Below, piece by piece: positions 47,804-58,493 of a stretch of DNA of 64,000 bases. Position numbers and translations under genes: made by a program. The notes under the pieces are model-generated. The model worked only from the letters and a program-made list of their open reading frames with translations. It was not told the origin of the DNA and ran no database searches. Each line of letters begins with the position of its first letter. Positions within the stretch are counted from its first letter, which is position 1. The stretch covers positions 1 through 64,000 of the forward strand of contig VDCT01000291.1 of the NCBI GenBank assembly GCA_009763385.1, in the 5' to 3' direction. The stretch comes from Coix lacryma-jobi var. lacryma-jobi. Lineage: Eukaryota > Streptophyta > Magnoliopsida > Poales > Poaceae.

Positions 47804-49768
47804 GATGATTTGGTGCGTCCGTTTGCGAAAAATTCAACTGCGAGTTTTTCGGTGCATGAGTGGGTAAAACGGCCCTCCCGCGTGAGTTTTTTCACACCGT
47901 TCCGTCAGAAATGAAAGTTTCAAAAACCGACCAAACATGAGTTTTGGGTCAAACAGGGATGATTGGGTGCGTCCGTTGGGAAAAATTCAACAGCGAGTTT
48001 TTCGGTGCATCAGTGGAAAAAATGGCCACACCTTGCGAGTTTTGCCGCACCGTTCCGTCGAAAATGAAAGTGCCAAAAACCCACAAACAAGAGTTTTGGG
48101 TCAACCGGAGATGATTGGGTGCGTCTGTTGCGAAAAATTCAACTGAGTTTTTTGGTGCATCATTCGGTAAAACGGCCCTCCCGCACGAGTTTTGTCGCAC
48201 CGTTCCGTCGGAAATGAAAGTGCCGAAAACCCACAAACATGAGTTTTGGGTCAACCGGAGATGATTGAGTGCATCCATTGCAAAAAAATCAACTGAGTTA
48301 TTCGGTGCATCATTGGGTAAAACGGCCCTCCCGCACGAGTTTTGTCGCACCGTTCCGTCGGAAATGAAAGTGCCAAAAACCCACAGACAAGAGTTTTGGG
48401 TTAACCGGAGATGATTGGGTGCGTCTGTTGCAAAAAAATCAACTGAGTTTTTTGGTGCATCATTGGGTAAAACGGCCCTCCCGCGCGAGTTCTTACGCAC
48501 AGTTCCGTCGGAAATGAAAGTGCCAAAAATCCACCAAACTTGACTTTTAGGTCAAATGGAGATGATTTGGTGCGTCCGTTTGCGAAAAATTCAACTGCGA
48601 GTTTTTCGGTGCATGAGTGGGTAAAACGGCCCTCCCGCGTGAGTTTTTCCACACCATTCCGTCGGAAATGAAAGTTTCAAAAACCCACCAAACATGAGTT
48701 TTGGGTCAAACAGGGATATTGGGTGCGTCCGTTGGGAAAAATTCAACAGCGACTTTTTCGGTGCATCAGTGGAAAAAACGGCCCTCCCGCGTGAGTTTTT
48801 CCACACTGTTCCGTCGGAAATGAAAGTTTCAAAAACCGACCAAACATGAGTTTTGGGTCAAACAGGGATGATTGGGTGCGTCCGTTTGGAAAAATTCAAC
48901 AGCGAGTTTTTCGGTGCATCAGTGGAAAAAATGGCCACACCGTGCGAGTTTTGCCGCACAGTTCTGTCGGTAATTAAAGTGCCAAAAACCCACAAACAAG
49001 AGTTTTGGGTCAACCGGAGATGATTGGGTGCGTCTGTTGCGAAAAATTCAACTGAGTTTTTTGGTGCATCATTCGGTAAAACGGCCCTCCCGCACGAGTT
49101 TTGTCGCACCATTCCGTCGGAAATGAAAGTGCCAAAAACCCACAAACAAGAGTTTTGGGTCAACCGGGGATGATTGGGTGCGTCTGTTGCAAAAAATTCA
49201 ACTGAGTTTTTCGGTGCATCATTGGGTAAAACGGCCCTCCCGCACGAGTTTTGTGGCACCGTTCCGTCAGAAATGAAAGTGCCAAAAACCCACAAACATG
49301 AATTTTGGGTCAACCAGAGATGATTGAGTGCGTCCATCGCAAAAAATTCAACTGAGTTGTTCGGTGCATCATTGGGTAAAACGGCCCTCCCGCACGAGTT
49401 TTGTCGCACCGTTCCGTCGTAAATGAAAGTGCTAAAAACCCATAGACAAGAGTTTTGGGTCAACCGGAGATGATTAGGTGCGTCTGTTGCAAAATATTCA
49501 ACTGAATTTTTCGGTGCATCAATGGGTAAAACGGCCCTCCCGCACTAGTTTTGTCGCACCGTTAGGTCAGAAATGAAAGTGCCAAAAACCCACAAACATG
49601 AGTTTTGGGTCAACCGGAGATGATTGGATGCGTCTGTTGCAAAAAATTCAACTGATTTTTTCAGTGCATCATTGGGTAAAACGGCCCTCCCGCGCGAGTT
49701 TTTACGCACCGTTCCATTGGAAATGAAAGTGCCAAAAACCCACAAACAAGAGTTTTAGGTCAAATGGA
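47804..49768 (+). repeat. 1,965 bp 13-monomer unit, tandem copy 1
   Basis: Cycles of 757 bp (47804) and 1,208 bp (48561). It is directly followed by a second 1,965 bp unit; markers 1,965 bp apart include gtgccgaaaaccc, gtgcatccattgc with aaaaaatcaactgag, ttacgcacagttccg, cttgacttttaggtc and the cagggatattggg loss. Confidence 0.92.
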
Positions 49769-51733
49769 GATGATTTGGTGCGTCCGTTTGCGAAAAATTC
49801 AACTGCGAGTTTTTCGGTGCATGAGTGGGTAAAACGGCCCTCCCGCGTGAGTTTTTTCACACCGTTCCGTCAGAAATGAAAGTTTCAAAAAGCGACCAAA
49901 CATGAGTTTTGGGTCAAACAGGGATGATTGGGTGCGTCCGTTGGGAAAAATTCAACAGCGAGTTTTTCGGTGCATCAGTGGAAAAAATGGCCACACCTTG
50001 CGAGTTTTGCCGCACCGTTCCGTCGAAAATGAAAGTGCCAAAAACCCACAAACAAGAGTTTTGGGTCAACCGGAGATGATTGGGTGCGTCTGTTGCGAAA
50101 AATTCAACTGAGTTTTTTGGTGCATCATTCGGTAAAACGGCCCTCCCGCACGAGTTTTGTCGCACCGTTCCGTCGGAAATGAAAGTGCCGAAAACCCACA
50201 AACATGAGTTTTGGGTCAACCGGAGATGATTGAGTGCATCCATTGCAAAAAAATCAACTGAGTTATTCGGTGCATCATTGGGTAAAACGGCCCTCCCGCA
50301 CGAGTTTTGTCGCACCGTTCCGTCGGAAATGAAAGTGCCAAAAACCCACAGACAAGAGTTTTGGGTTAACCGGAGATGATTGGGTGCGTCTGTTGCAAAA
50401 AAATCAACTGAGTTTTTTGGTGCATCATTGGGTAAAACGGCCCTCCCGCGCGAGTTCTTACGCACAGTTCCGTCGGAAATGAAAGTGCCAAAAATCCACC
50501 AAACTTGACTTTTAGGTCAAATGGAGATGATTTGGTGCGTCCGTTTGCGAAAAATTCAACTGCGAGTTTTTCGGTGCATGAGTGGGTAAAACGGCCCTCC
50601 CGCGTGAGTTTTTCCACACCATTCCGTCGGAAATGAAAGTTTCAAAAACCCACCAAACATGAGTTTTGGGTCAAACAGGGATATTGGGTGCGTCCGTTGG
50701 GAAAAATTCAACAGCGACTTTTTCGGTGCATCAGTGGAAAAAACGGCCCTCCCGCGTGAGTTTTTCCACACTGTTCCGTCGGAAATGAAAGTTTCAAAAA
50801 CCGACCAAACATGAGTTTTGGGTCAAACAGGGATGATTGGGTGCGTCCGTTTGGAAAAATTCAACAGCGAGTTTTTCGGTGCATCAGTGGAAAAAATGGC
50901 CACACCGTGCGAGTTTTGCCGCACAGTTCTGTCGGTAATTAAAGTGCCAAAAACCCACAAACAAGAGTTTTGGGTCAACCGGAGATGATTGGGTGCGTCT
51001 GTTGCGAAAAATTCAACTGAGTTTTTTGGTGCATCATTCGGTAAAACGGCCCTCCCGCACGAGTTTTGTCGCACCATTCCGTCGGAAATGAAAGTGCCAA
51101 AAACCCACAAACAAGAGTTTTGGGTCAACCGGGGATGATTGGGTGCGTCTGTTGCAAAAAATTCAACTGAGTTTTTCGGTGCATCATTGGGTAACACGGC
51201 CCTCCCGCACGAGTTTTGTGGCACCGTTCCGTCAGAAATGAAAGTGCCAAAAACCCACAAACATGAATTTTGGGTCAACCAGAGATGATTGAGTGCGTCC
51301 ATCGCAAAAAATTCAACTGAGTTGTTCGGTGCATCATTGGGTAAAACGGCCCTCCCGCACGAGTTTTGTCGCACCGTTCCGTCGTAAATGAAAGTGCTAA
51401 AAACCCATAGACAAGAGTTTTGGGTCAACCGGAAATGATTAGGTGCGTCTGTTGCAAAATATTCAACTGAATTTTTAGGTGCATCATTGGGTAAAACGGC
51501 CCTCCCGCACGAGTTTTGTCGCACCGTTAGGTCAGAAATGAAAGTGCCAAAAACCCACAAACATGAGTTTTGGGTCAACCGGAGATGATTGGGTGCGTCT
51601 GTTGCAAAAAATTCAACTGATTTTTTCAGTGCATCATTGGGTAAAACGGCCCTCCCGCGCGAGTTTTTACGCACCGTTCCATTGGAAATGAAAGTGCCAA
51701 AAACCCACAAACAAGAGTTTTAGGTCAAACGGA
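49769..51733 (+). repeat. 1,965 bp 13-monomer unit, tandem copy 2
   Basis: Exactly 1,965 bp after the preceding unit. The first part matches it almost base for base; one difference is aaaaagcgacc at 49889 against aaaaaccgacc. The last part instead matches the unit at 42672: gggtaacacggcc (51190), gaatttttaggtgc (51471) and an intact gcacgagttttgtc (51507). The unit is thus a mosaic of two sequence types. Confidence 0.9.
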
Positions 51734-53396
51734 GATGATTAGGTGCGTCCGTTTGCGAAAAATTCAACTGCGAGTTTTTCGGTGCATGAGTGGGTAAAAC
51801 GGCCCTCCCGCGTGAGTTTTTCCCAACCGTTCCGTCAGAAATGAAAGTTTCAAAAACCGACCAAACATGAGTTTTGGGTCAAACAGGGATGATTGGGTGC
51901 GTCCGTTGGGAAAAATTCAACAGCGAGTTTTTCGGTGCATCAGTGGAAAAAATGGCCACACCTTGCGAGTTTTGCCGCACCGTTCCGTCAGAAATGAAAG
52001 TGCCAAAAACCCACAAACAAGAGTTTTGGGTCAACCGGAGGTGATTGGGTGCGTCCATCGCAAAAAATTCAACTGAGTTATTCGGTGCATCATTGGGTAA
52101 AACGGCCCTCCCGCATGAGTTTTGTCGCACCGTTCCGTCGGAAATGAAAGTGCTAAAAACCCATAGACAAGAGTTTTGGGTCAACCGGAGATGATTAGGT
52201 GCGTCTGTTGCAAAATATTCAACTGAATTTTTCGGTGCATCATTGGGTAAAACGGCCCTCCCGCACGAGTTTTGTCGCACCGTTAGGTCAGAAATGAAAG
52301 TGCCAAAAACCCACAAACATGAGTTTTGGGTCAACCGAAGATGATTGGGTGCATCTGTTGCAAAAAATTCAACTGATTTTTTCAGTGCATCATTGGGTAA
52401 AACGGCCCTCCCGCGCGAGTTTTTACGCACCGTTCCATCGGAAATGAAAGTGCCAAAAACCCACAAACAAGAGTTTTAGGTCAAACGGAGATGATTAGGT
52501 GCGTCCGTTTGCGAAAAATTCAACTGCGAGTTTTTCGGTGCATGAGTGGGTAAAACGGCCCTCCCGCGTGAGTTTTTCCACACCGTTCTGTCAGAAATGA
52601 AAGTTTCAAAAACCGACCAAACATGAGTTTTGGGTCAAACAGGGATGATTGGGTGCGTCCGTTGGGAAAAATTCAACAGCGAGTTTTTCGGTGCATCAGT
52701 GGAAAAAATGGCCACACCTTGCGAGTTTTGCCGCACCGTTCCGTCGGAAATGAAAGTGCCAAAAACCCACAAACAAGAGTTTTGGGTCAACCGGAGATGA
52801 TTGGGTGCGTCTGTTGCGAAAAATTCAACTGAGTTTTTTGGTGCATCATTCGGTAAAACGGCCCTCCCGCACGAGTTTTGTCGCACCGTTCTGTCGAAAA
52901 TGAAAGTGCCAAAAACCCACAAACAAGAGTTTTGGGTCAACCGGGGATGATTGGGTGCGTCTGTTGCAAAAAATCCAACTGAGTTTCTTCGTGCATCATT
53001 GGGTAAAACGGCCCTCCCGCACGAGTTTTGTCGCACCGTTCCGTCCGAAATGAAAGTTCCAAAAACCCAGAAACATGAGTTTTGGGTCAACCGGAGATGA
53101 TTGAGTGCATCAGTTGCAAAAAAATCAACTGAGTTATTCGGTGCATCATTGGGTAAAACGGCCCTCCCGCACGAGTTTTGTCGCACCGTTCCGTCGGAAA
53201 TGAAAGTGCCAAAAACCCACAGACAAGAGTTTTGGGTTAACCGGAGATGATTGGGTGCGTGTGTTGCAAAAAAATCAACTGAGTTTTTTGGTGCATCATT
53301 GGGTAAAACGGCCCTCCCGCGCGAGTTCTTACGCACCGTTCCGTCGGAAATGAAAGTGCCAAAAATCCACCAAACTTGAGTTTTAGGTCAAATGGA
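51734..53396 (+). repeat. Intervening block C, second copy (1,663 bp)
   Basis: Cycles of 756 bp (51734) and 907 bp (52490). It matches 44633-46594 with an offset of 7,101 bp up to about 53110, then lacks two gamma monomers. After the gap it matches again with an offset of about 6,802 bp. Its one clear difference near the start is ccggaggtgattggg (52034) against ccggagatgattggg. Confidence 0.87.
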
Positions 53397-54603
53397 GATG
53401 ATTTGGTGCGTCCGTTTGCGAAAAATTCAACTGCGAGTTTTTCGGTGCATGAGTGGGTAAAACGGCCCTCCCGCGTGAGTTTTTCCACACCGTTCCGTCG
53501 GAAATGAAAGTTTCAAAAACCCACCAAACATGAGTTTTGGGTCAAACAGGGATTATTGGGTGCGTCCGTTGGGAAAAATTCAACAGCGACTTTTTCGGTG
53601 CATCAGTGGAAAAAACGGCCCTCCCGCGTGAGTTTTTCCACACCGTTCCGTCGGAAATGAAAGTTTCAAAAACCGACCAAACATGAGTTTTGGGTCAAAC
53701 AGGGATGATTGGGTGCGTCCGTTTGGAAAAATTCAACAGCGAGTTTTTCGGTGCATCAGTGGAAAAAATGGCCACACCGTGCGAGTTTTGCCGCACAGTT
53801 CTGTCGGTAATTAAAGTGCCAAAAACCCACAAACAAGAGTTTTGGGTCAACCGGAGATGATTGGGTGCGTCTGTTGCGAAAAATTCAACTGAGTTTTTTG
53901 GTGCATCATTCGGTAAAACGGCCCTCCCGCACGAGTTTTGTCGCACCATTCCGTCGGAAATGAAAGTGCCAAAAACCCACAAACAAGAGTTTTGGGTCAA
54001 CCGGGGATGATTGGGTGCGTCTGTTGCAAAAAATTCAACTGAGTTTTTCGGTGCATCATTGGGTAAAACGGCCCTCCCGCACGAGTTTTGTGGCACCGTT
54101 CCGTCAGAAATGAAAGTGCCAAAAACCCACAAACATGAATTTTGGGTCAACCAGAGATGATTGAGTGCGTCCATCGCAAAAAATTCAACTGAGTTGTTCG
54201 GTGCATCATTGGGTAAAACGGCCCTCCCGCACGAGTTTTATCGCACCGCTCCGTCGTAAATGAAAGTGCTAAAAACCCATAGACAAGAGTTTTGGGTCAA
54301 CCGGAGATGATTAGGTGCGTCTGTTGCAAAATATTCAACTGAATTTTTCGGTGCATCAATGGGTAAAACGGCCCTCCCGCACTAGTTTTGTCGCACCGTT
54401 AGGTCAGAAATGAAAGTGCCAAAAACCCACAAACATGAGTTTTGGGTCAACCGGAGATGATTGGGTGCGTCTGTTGCAAAAAATTCAACTGATTTTTTCA
54501 GTGCATCATTGGGTAAAACGGCCCTCCCGCGCGAGTTTTTACGCACCGTTCCAATGGAAATGAAAGTGCCAAAAACCCACAAACCAGAGTTTTAGGTCAA
54601 ACG
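53397..54603 (+). repeat. Half-unit cycle, second copy (1,207 bp)
   Basis: Repeats 46595-47803 with an offset of 6,802 bp, including cagggattattggg, gtcggtaattaaagtgc, tttgtggcaccg, catgaattttgggtc and the gcactagttttgtcgc variant. It is the last block of the 42.7-54.6 kb structure. Confidence 0.87.
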
Positions 54604-55211
54604 GAGATGATTAGGTGCGTCCGTTTGCGAAAAATTCAACTGCGAGTTTTTCGGTGCATGAGTGGGTAAAACGGCCCTCCCGCGTGAGTTTTTCCACACC
54701 GTTCCGTCAGAAATAAAAGTTTCAAAAACCGACCAAACATGAGTTTTGGGTCAAACAGGGATGATTTGGTGCGTCCGTTGGGAAAAATTCAACAGCGAGT
54801 TTTTCGGTGCATCAGTGGAAAAAACGGCCATACCGTGCGAGTTTTGCCGCACCGTTCTGTAAGAAATGAAAGTGCCAAAAACCCACAAACAAGGGTTTTG
54901 GGTCAACCGGAGATGATTGGGTGCTTCTGTTGCGAAAAAATCAATTGAGTTTTTCGGTGCATCATTGGGTAAAACGGCCCTCCCGCACGAGTTTTGTCGC
55001 AACGTTCCGTCGGAAAAGAAAGTGCAAAAAACCCACAAACAAGAGTTTTGGGTCAACCAGAGATGATTGGGTGCGTCTGTTGCAAAAAATTCAACTGAGT
55101 TTTTTGGTGCATCGGTGGGTAAAACGGCCCCCGCACGCGAGTTTTGTCGCACCGTTCCATCAGAAATGAATGTGTCAAAAACCCACAAACATGAGTTTTG
55201 GGTCAACCGGA
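54604..55211 (+). repeat. Transition from the proximal to the distal satellite subfamily
   Basis: A standard alpha (54604) and beta (54758) are followed by gamma monomers with new variants: ctgtaagaaatgaaagtg, aagggttttgggtc, gtgcttctgttgc, ggaaaagaaagtgc and gcatcggtgggtaaaac. From here on the proximal cycle order is lost. No transposon or unique sequence marks the change. Confidence 0.8.
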
Positions 55212-57338
55212 GATGATTGAGTGCGGTCATTGCAAAAAATTCAACTGAGTTATTCAGGGCATCCTTGGGTAAAACGGCCCTACCACGCGAGTTTTGCCGC
55301 ACCATTTCGTCGGAAATGAAAGTGCCAAAAACCCACCAAACAAGAGTTTTAGGCCAAACGAAGATGATTGAGTGCGTCTGTTTGCAAAAAATTGAACTGC
55401 GAGTTTTTTGGTGCATCAGTGGGTAAAATGGCCCCCGCACGCGAGTTTTTCCGAACCGTTCCGTCGGAAATGAAATTTCCAAAACCCCACCAAACATGAG
55501 TTTTAGGTGAAACGTAGATGATTGGGTGCATCCATTTGCGAAAAATTCAACTTCGAGTTTTTCAGTGCATTAATGTGTAAAATGGCCCTCCCGCGCGAGT
55601 ATTTCTGCACCGTTCTGTCTGAATGAAAGTGCCAAAAATGCACCATACACGAGTTTTGGTTCAAACGGGGATGATTGGGTGCGTCCATTGCGAAAAAATC
55701 AATAACGAGTTTTTCGGTGCATCAGTGGGCAAAACGGCCCTCCCGCGTGAGTTTTTCCACACCATTCCGTCGGAAACGAAAGTTTCAAAAACCCACCAAA
55801 CAAGAGTTATGGGTCAAACAGGGATGATTGGGTGCGTCCGTTGGGAAAAATTCAACAACGAGTTTTTCGATGCAGCAGTGGAAAAATACGGCCATACCGT
55901 GCGAGTTTTGCCGCACCGTTATGTCGGAAATGAAAGTGCGAGAAACCCACAAACAAGAGTTTTGGGTCAACCGAAGATGATTGGGTGCGTCTGTTGCGAA
56001 AAAATCAACTGAGTTTTTTGGTGCATCATTGGGTAAAACGGCCCTCCCGCACGAGTTTTGTCGCATCGTTCCGTCGGAAATGAAAGTGCAAAAAACCCAC
56101 AAACAAGAGTTTTGGGTCAACCGGAGATGATTGGATGCGTCTGTTGCAAAAAAATCAACTGAGTTTTTTGGTGCATCATTGGGTAAAACGGCCGTCCCGC
56201 ACGAGTTTTGTCGCATCGTTCCGTCGGAAATGAATGTGTCAAAAACCCACAAACATGAGTTTTGGGTCAACCGGAGATGATTGAGTGCGGTCAATGCAAA
56301 AAATTCAACTGAGTTATTCAGGGCATCCTTTGGTAAAGCGGCCCTACCACGCGAGTTTTGCCGCACCATTTTGTCGGAAATGAAAGTGCCAAAAACCAAC
56401 CAAACAAGAGTTTTAGGCCAAACGAAGATGATTGAGTGCGTCTGTTTGCAAAAAATTCAACTGCGAGTTTTTTGGTGCATCAGTGGGTAAAATGGCCCTC
56501 CCGCGCGAGTTTTTCTGAACCGTTCCGTCGGAAATGAAATTTCCAAAACCCCACCAAACATGAGTTTTAGGTGAAACGTAGATGATTGGGTGCGTCCATT
56601 TGCGAAAAATTCAACTTCGAGTTTTTCAGTGCATTAATGTGTAAAATGGCCCTCCCGCGCGAGTATTTCTGCACCGTTCTATCGGAATGAAAGTGCCAAA
56701 AACGCACCATACACGAGTTTTGGTTGAAACGAGGATGATTGGGTGCGTCCATTGCGAAAAAATCAATAACGAGTTTTTCGGTGCATCAGTGGGCAAAACG
56801 GCCCTCCCGCGTGAGTTTTTACACACCATTCCGTCGGAAACGAAAGTTTCAAAAACCCACCACACAAGAGTTATGGGTCAAACAGGGATGATTGGGTGCG
56901 TCCGTTGGGAAAAATTCAACAACGAGTTTTTCGATGCAGCAGTGGAAAAATACGGCCATACCGTGCGAGTTTTGCCGCACCGTTATGTCGGAAATGAAAG
57001 TGCCAGAAACCCACAAACAAGAGTTTTGGGTCAACCGAAGATGATTGGGTGCGTCTGTTGCGAAAAAATCAACTGAGTTTTTTGGTGCATCATTGGGTAA
57101 AACGGCCCTCCCGCACGAGTTTTGTCGCATCGTTCCGTCGGAAATGAAAGTGCAAAAAACCCACAAACAAGAGTTTTGGGTCAACCGGAGATGATTGGAT
57201 GCGTCTGTTGCAAAAAATCAACTGAGTTTTTTGGTGCATCATTGGGTAAAACGGCCCTCCCACACGAGTTTTGTCACACCGTTCCGTCAGAAATGAAAGT
57301 GCCAAAAACCCACAAACATGAGTTTTGGGTCAACCGGA
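55212..57338 (+). repeat. 1,064 bp tandem pair (7 monomers each)
   Basis: 55212-56275 and 56276-57338 repeat each other. Both contain caccatacacgag, aaaatcaataacgag, gtgggcaaaacggcc, caagagttatgggtc, gatgcagcagtggaaaaata and ccgttatgtcgg. Differences include gttctgtctgaatg against gttctatcggaatg and ggttcaaacgggg against ggttgaaacgagg. A third cycle start at 57339 is immediately fused to an epsilon-type monomer (ttcaacttcaagtttttcag), so the third copy is rearranged. Confidence 0.85.
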
Positions 57339-58441
57339 GATGATTGAGTGCGGTCATTGCAAAAAATTCAACTTCAAGTTTTTCAGTGCATTAATGTGTA
57401 AAATGGCCGTCCCGCGCGAGTATTTCTGCACCGTTCCGTCGGAATGAAAGTGCCAAAAATGCACCATACACGAGTTTTGGGTCAAACGGGGATGATTGAG
57501 TGCCTCTGTTTGCAAAAAATTCAACAGCGAGTTTTTTGGTGCATCAGTGGCTAAAATGGCCCTCCCGCGCGAGTTTTTCCGAACCGTTCCGTTGGAAATG
57601 AAATTTCCAAAACCCCACCAAACATGAGTTTTAGGTGAAACGTAGATGACTGGGTGCGTCCGTTTGCGAAAAAATCAACTGCGAATTTTTCAGTGCATTA
57701 ATGTGTAAAATGGCCCTCCCACGCGAGTTTTTCTGCACTGTTCCGTCGGAAATGAAAGTGCCAAAAACGCACCATACACGAGTTTTGGGTCAAACAGGGA
57801 TGATTGGGTGCGTCCATTGCGAAAAATTCAACTTCGAGTTTTTCAGTGCATTAATGTGTAAAATGGCCCTCCCACGCGAGTATTTCTGCACCGTTCTGTC
57901 GGAATGAAAGTGCCAACGACGCACCATACACGAGTTGTGGGTCAAACGGGGATGATTCGGTGCGTCCATTGCGAAAAAATCAACAACGAGTTTTTCGGTG
58001 CATCAGTGGGCAAAACGGCCCTCCCGTGTGAGTTTTTCCACACCATTCCGTCGGAAACGAAAGTTTGAAAACCCCACCAAACAAGAGTTATGGGTCAAAC
58101 AGGGATGATTGGGTGCGTCCGTTGGGAAAAATTCAACAACGAGTTTTTCGATGCATCAGTGGAAAAATACGGCCATACCGTGCGAGTTTTATCGCACCGT
58201 TATGTCGGAAATGAAAGTGCCAGAAACCCACAAACAAGAGTTTTGGGTCAACCGAAGATGATTGGGTGCGTCTGTTGCGAAAAAATCAACTTAGTTTTTT
58301 GGTGCATCATTGGGTAAAACGGCCCTGCCGCACGAGTTTTGTCGCATCGTTCCGTCGAAAATGAAAGTGCAAAAAACCCACAAACAAGAGTTTTGGGTCA
58401 ACCGGAGATGATTGGGTGCGTCTGTTGCAAAAAAATCAACT

Positions 58442-58493
58442 GAGTTTTTTGGTGCATCATTGGGTAAAACGGCCCTCCCGCACGAGTTTTGTC
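58442..58493 (+). repeat. Truncated 52 bp monomer
   Basis: The run gagttttttggtgcatcatt begins at 58442 and again at 58494, only 52 bp later. Between them the monomer reads normally to gcacgagttttgtc and then jumps back to gagttttttgg. About 98 bp are missing. As in the 57 bp fragments, the join lies at a gagtttt copy. The fragment explains why the enclosing cycle is 1,270 bp and not about 1,215 bp. Confidence 0.9.
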
